Under the pieces are notes generated by a model. The model searched no databases and was not told the DNA's origin. It was given only the letters and a program-made list of their open reading frames with translations. 64,000 bases of DNA from an uncultured Draconibacterium sp. (GTDB taxonomy: Bacteria > Bacteroidota > Bacteroidia > Bacteroidales > Prolixibacteraceae): positions 310,001 to 374,000 of the forward strand of contig NZ_CAJXYQ010000003.1 in NCBI RefSeq assembly GCF_913063105.1. Reading direction: 5' to 3'. The translations under genes and the position numbers were made by a program. Shown one piece after another: positions 63,180 through 64,000 of this stretch (position 1 is its first letter; every line of letters begins with the position of its first letter).

Positions 63180-64000
63180 AGCCGGCATTGAGTTTCCATA
63201 TAAAATTGCAACGAAACGATTTTACACTCGATGTAAAAGCCGAAATACCAAATGGGATTACCGGTATTTTTGGGCCTTCAGGGCATGGAAAAACCAGTTT
63301 GTTGAATTCCATTGCCGGAATTGTTACACCTGATTCCGGCTACATTCATTTAAATGAACACACACTTCTCGATACAACCAATAGCATTAATGTTAAAATA
63401 AGGAAGCGGAAAGTGGGCTACGTTTTTCAGGACGAACGCCTTTTTCCACATTATACTATAAAGAAGAACCTGTTGTACGGCGAAAAGAATCCCGTGCAGG
63501 AGTTGTTTGATGAGGTGGTGGAAACGTTGCAGATTGCACATTTATTAAATAAGAAACCAGAACAGTGTTCCGGTGGCGAAAAACAACGTGCCGCAATTGG
63601 ACGTGCCATAATAAGTGGTTCGAAAATATTATTGATGGACGAGCCGTTTTCGGCACTGGATGTAAACCTGCGTCGCGAAATAATACCGTATTTAAACCGG
63701 GTGCATCAGAAATTTTCGCTGCCTATATTAATAGTAAGCCACGATCTTCCCGATCTTTTAAGCCTTACCGATAACCTGCTATTACTTAAAAACGGGCAGT
63801 TGCAAGGGCACGGTAAGTTCACCGATTTGTTAGATCGACCTGAGAATTTGGAGCTAATGCACCAGTCGGGCTGGTACAATGTAATGCATCTTTCGGTCTT
63901 TGCTCACCTCGAATCGAAAAATATGGTTTTGCTGAAAAGCAATAAAAGCAACCTGCAAATACAGGCACTCACCCAAACTATTGGAAAAAATGTAGAGGTG
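63176..64000 (+). CDS. modC: Molybdate ABC transporter ATP-binding protein (partial, runs off edge)
   Basis: The frame begins at the ATG overlapping the modB stop and stays open to the last base (275 codons visible). Walker A is FGPSGHGKTSLLNSIAG (about 31-47), then the Q loop in YVFQDERLFPH (about 82-92), the signature CSGGEKQRAAIGRA (about 126-139, Cys in place of the usual Leu), Walker B ILLMDEPFSALD (about 145-156) and the switch His in VSHDLPDL (about 183). Past about 215 a C-terminal extension starts, as in ModC with its TOBE molybdate-sensing domain. It energises the uptake by ATP hydrolysis. Confidence 0.93.
   Translation, partial: MKPALSFHIKLQRNDFTLDVKAEIPNGITGIFGPSGHGKTSLLNSIAGIVTPDSGYIHLNEHTLLDTTNSINVKIRKRKVGYVFQDERLFPHYTIKKNLLYGEKNPVQELFDEVVETLQIAHLLNKKPEQCSGGEKQRAAIGRAIISGSKILLMDEPFSALDVNLRREIIPYLNRVHQKFSLPILIVSHDLPDLLSLTDNLLLLKNGQLQGHGKFTDLLDRPENLELMHQSGWYNVMHLSVFAHLESKNMVLLKSNKSNLQIQALTQTIGKNVEV

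Overview
The window looks like the chromosome of an anaerobic or facultative diazotroph in the Bacteroidota, probably Marinilabiliales/Prolixibacteraceae-like. This is inferred from gene families only: a type IX secretion sorting domain, pappalysin-type M43 protease remnants, TonB-family proteins with the Bacteroidota-type C-terminal module, Bacteroidota-style lipoproteins, TAnnTTTG-like promoter elements, few Shine-Dalgarno sequences, and REP-like 'HSERSEES' intergenic motifs. No rRNA is present, so the genus cannot be fixed.

Region 1 (1-16.0 kb) is a sensory block. The C-terminal end of a receiver domain enters at the left edge on the + strand. A tightly packed minus-strand run of six genes (13114 down to 207) encodes a 1975-residue CheB-CheR-multi-PAS hybrid histidine kinase, a second multi-PAS hybrid kinase, a free-standing cobalamin-binding protein with a W-x9-EH motif, a small unknown helical protein, a PAS-like histidine kinase and a receiver-kinase fusion. 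Upstream lie a PAS-LuxR regulator (minus) and an atypical PAS kinase with a cysteine cluster (plus). The compact layout suggests one multi-input signalling network, possibly with a B12-based light or redox input.

Region 2 (16.0-26.4 kb) holds tRNA-Ala(GGC), two TonB-like proteins, hflX, folK, sppA, lpxK, a purine nucleoside phosphorylase, an SMP-30-like lipoprotein, a PrsW-type protease and a PLP-dependent dehydratase/racemase. Region 3 (26.4-30.7 kb) is a decayed accessory island: an outer-membrane-like protein, an orphan T9SS sorting-domain fragment, a lipoprotein, an M43 metalloprotease broken by two single-base frameshifts, and degenerate ~42-bp tandem repeats. Region 4 (30.7-46 kb) is housekeeping: cardiolipin synthase, ribD, prmC, an EEP-family hydrolase, ribF, a TlpA-like protein without catalytic cysteines, lpxH, a FabH-like ketosynthase, ung, rmuC, pyrC, an ECF sigma factor with a membrane partner, and a polyprenol-phosphate mannosyltransferase.

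Region 5 (46-64 kb) is a complete-looking molybdenum nitrogenase locus: a NifA-like sigma-54 activator, a GNAT acetyltransferase, then nifH-nifI1-nifI2-nifD-nifK-nifE-nifN-nifB-nifX-like-[2Fe-2S] ferredoxin-nifV-porin-HEPN-like protein-modA-modB-modC (modC runs off the right edge). NifHDK would form the enzyme, NifI1/I2 would switch it off post-translationally, NifB/E/N/X and NifV would build FeMo-cofactor, and ModABC would supply molybdate. nifH is preceded by a near-consensus sigma-54 promoter and two identical-armed CCTAC-N6-GTAGG dyads exactly 100 bp apart, the best candidate here for an undescribed nif control element. Structured spacers between nifK/nifE and nifE/nifN suggest further tuning at RNA level.
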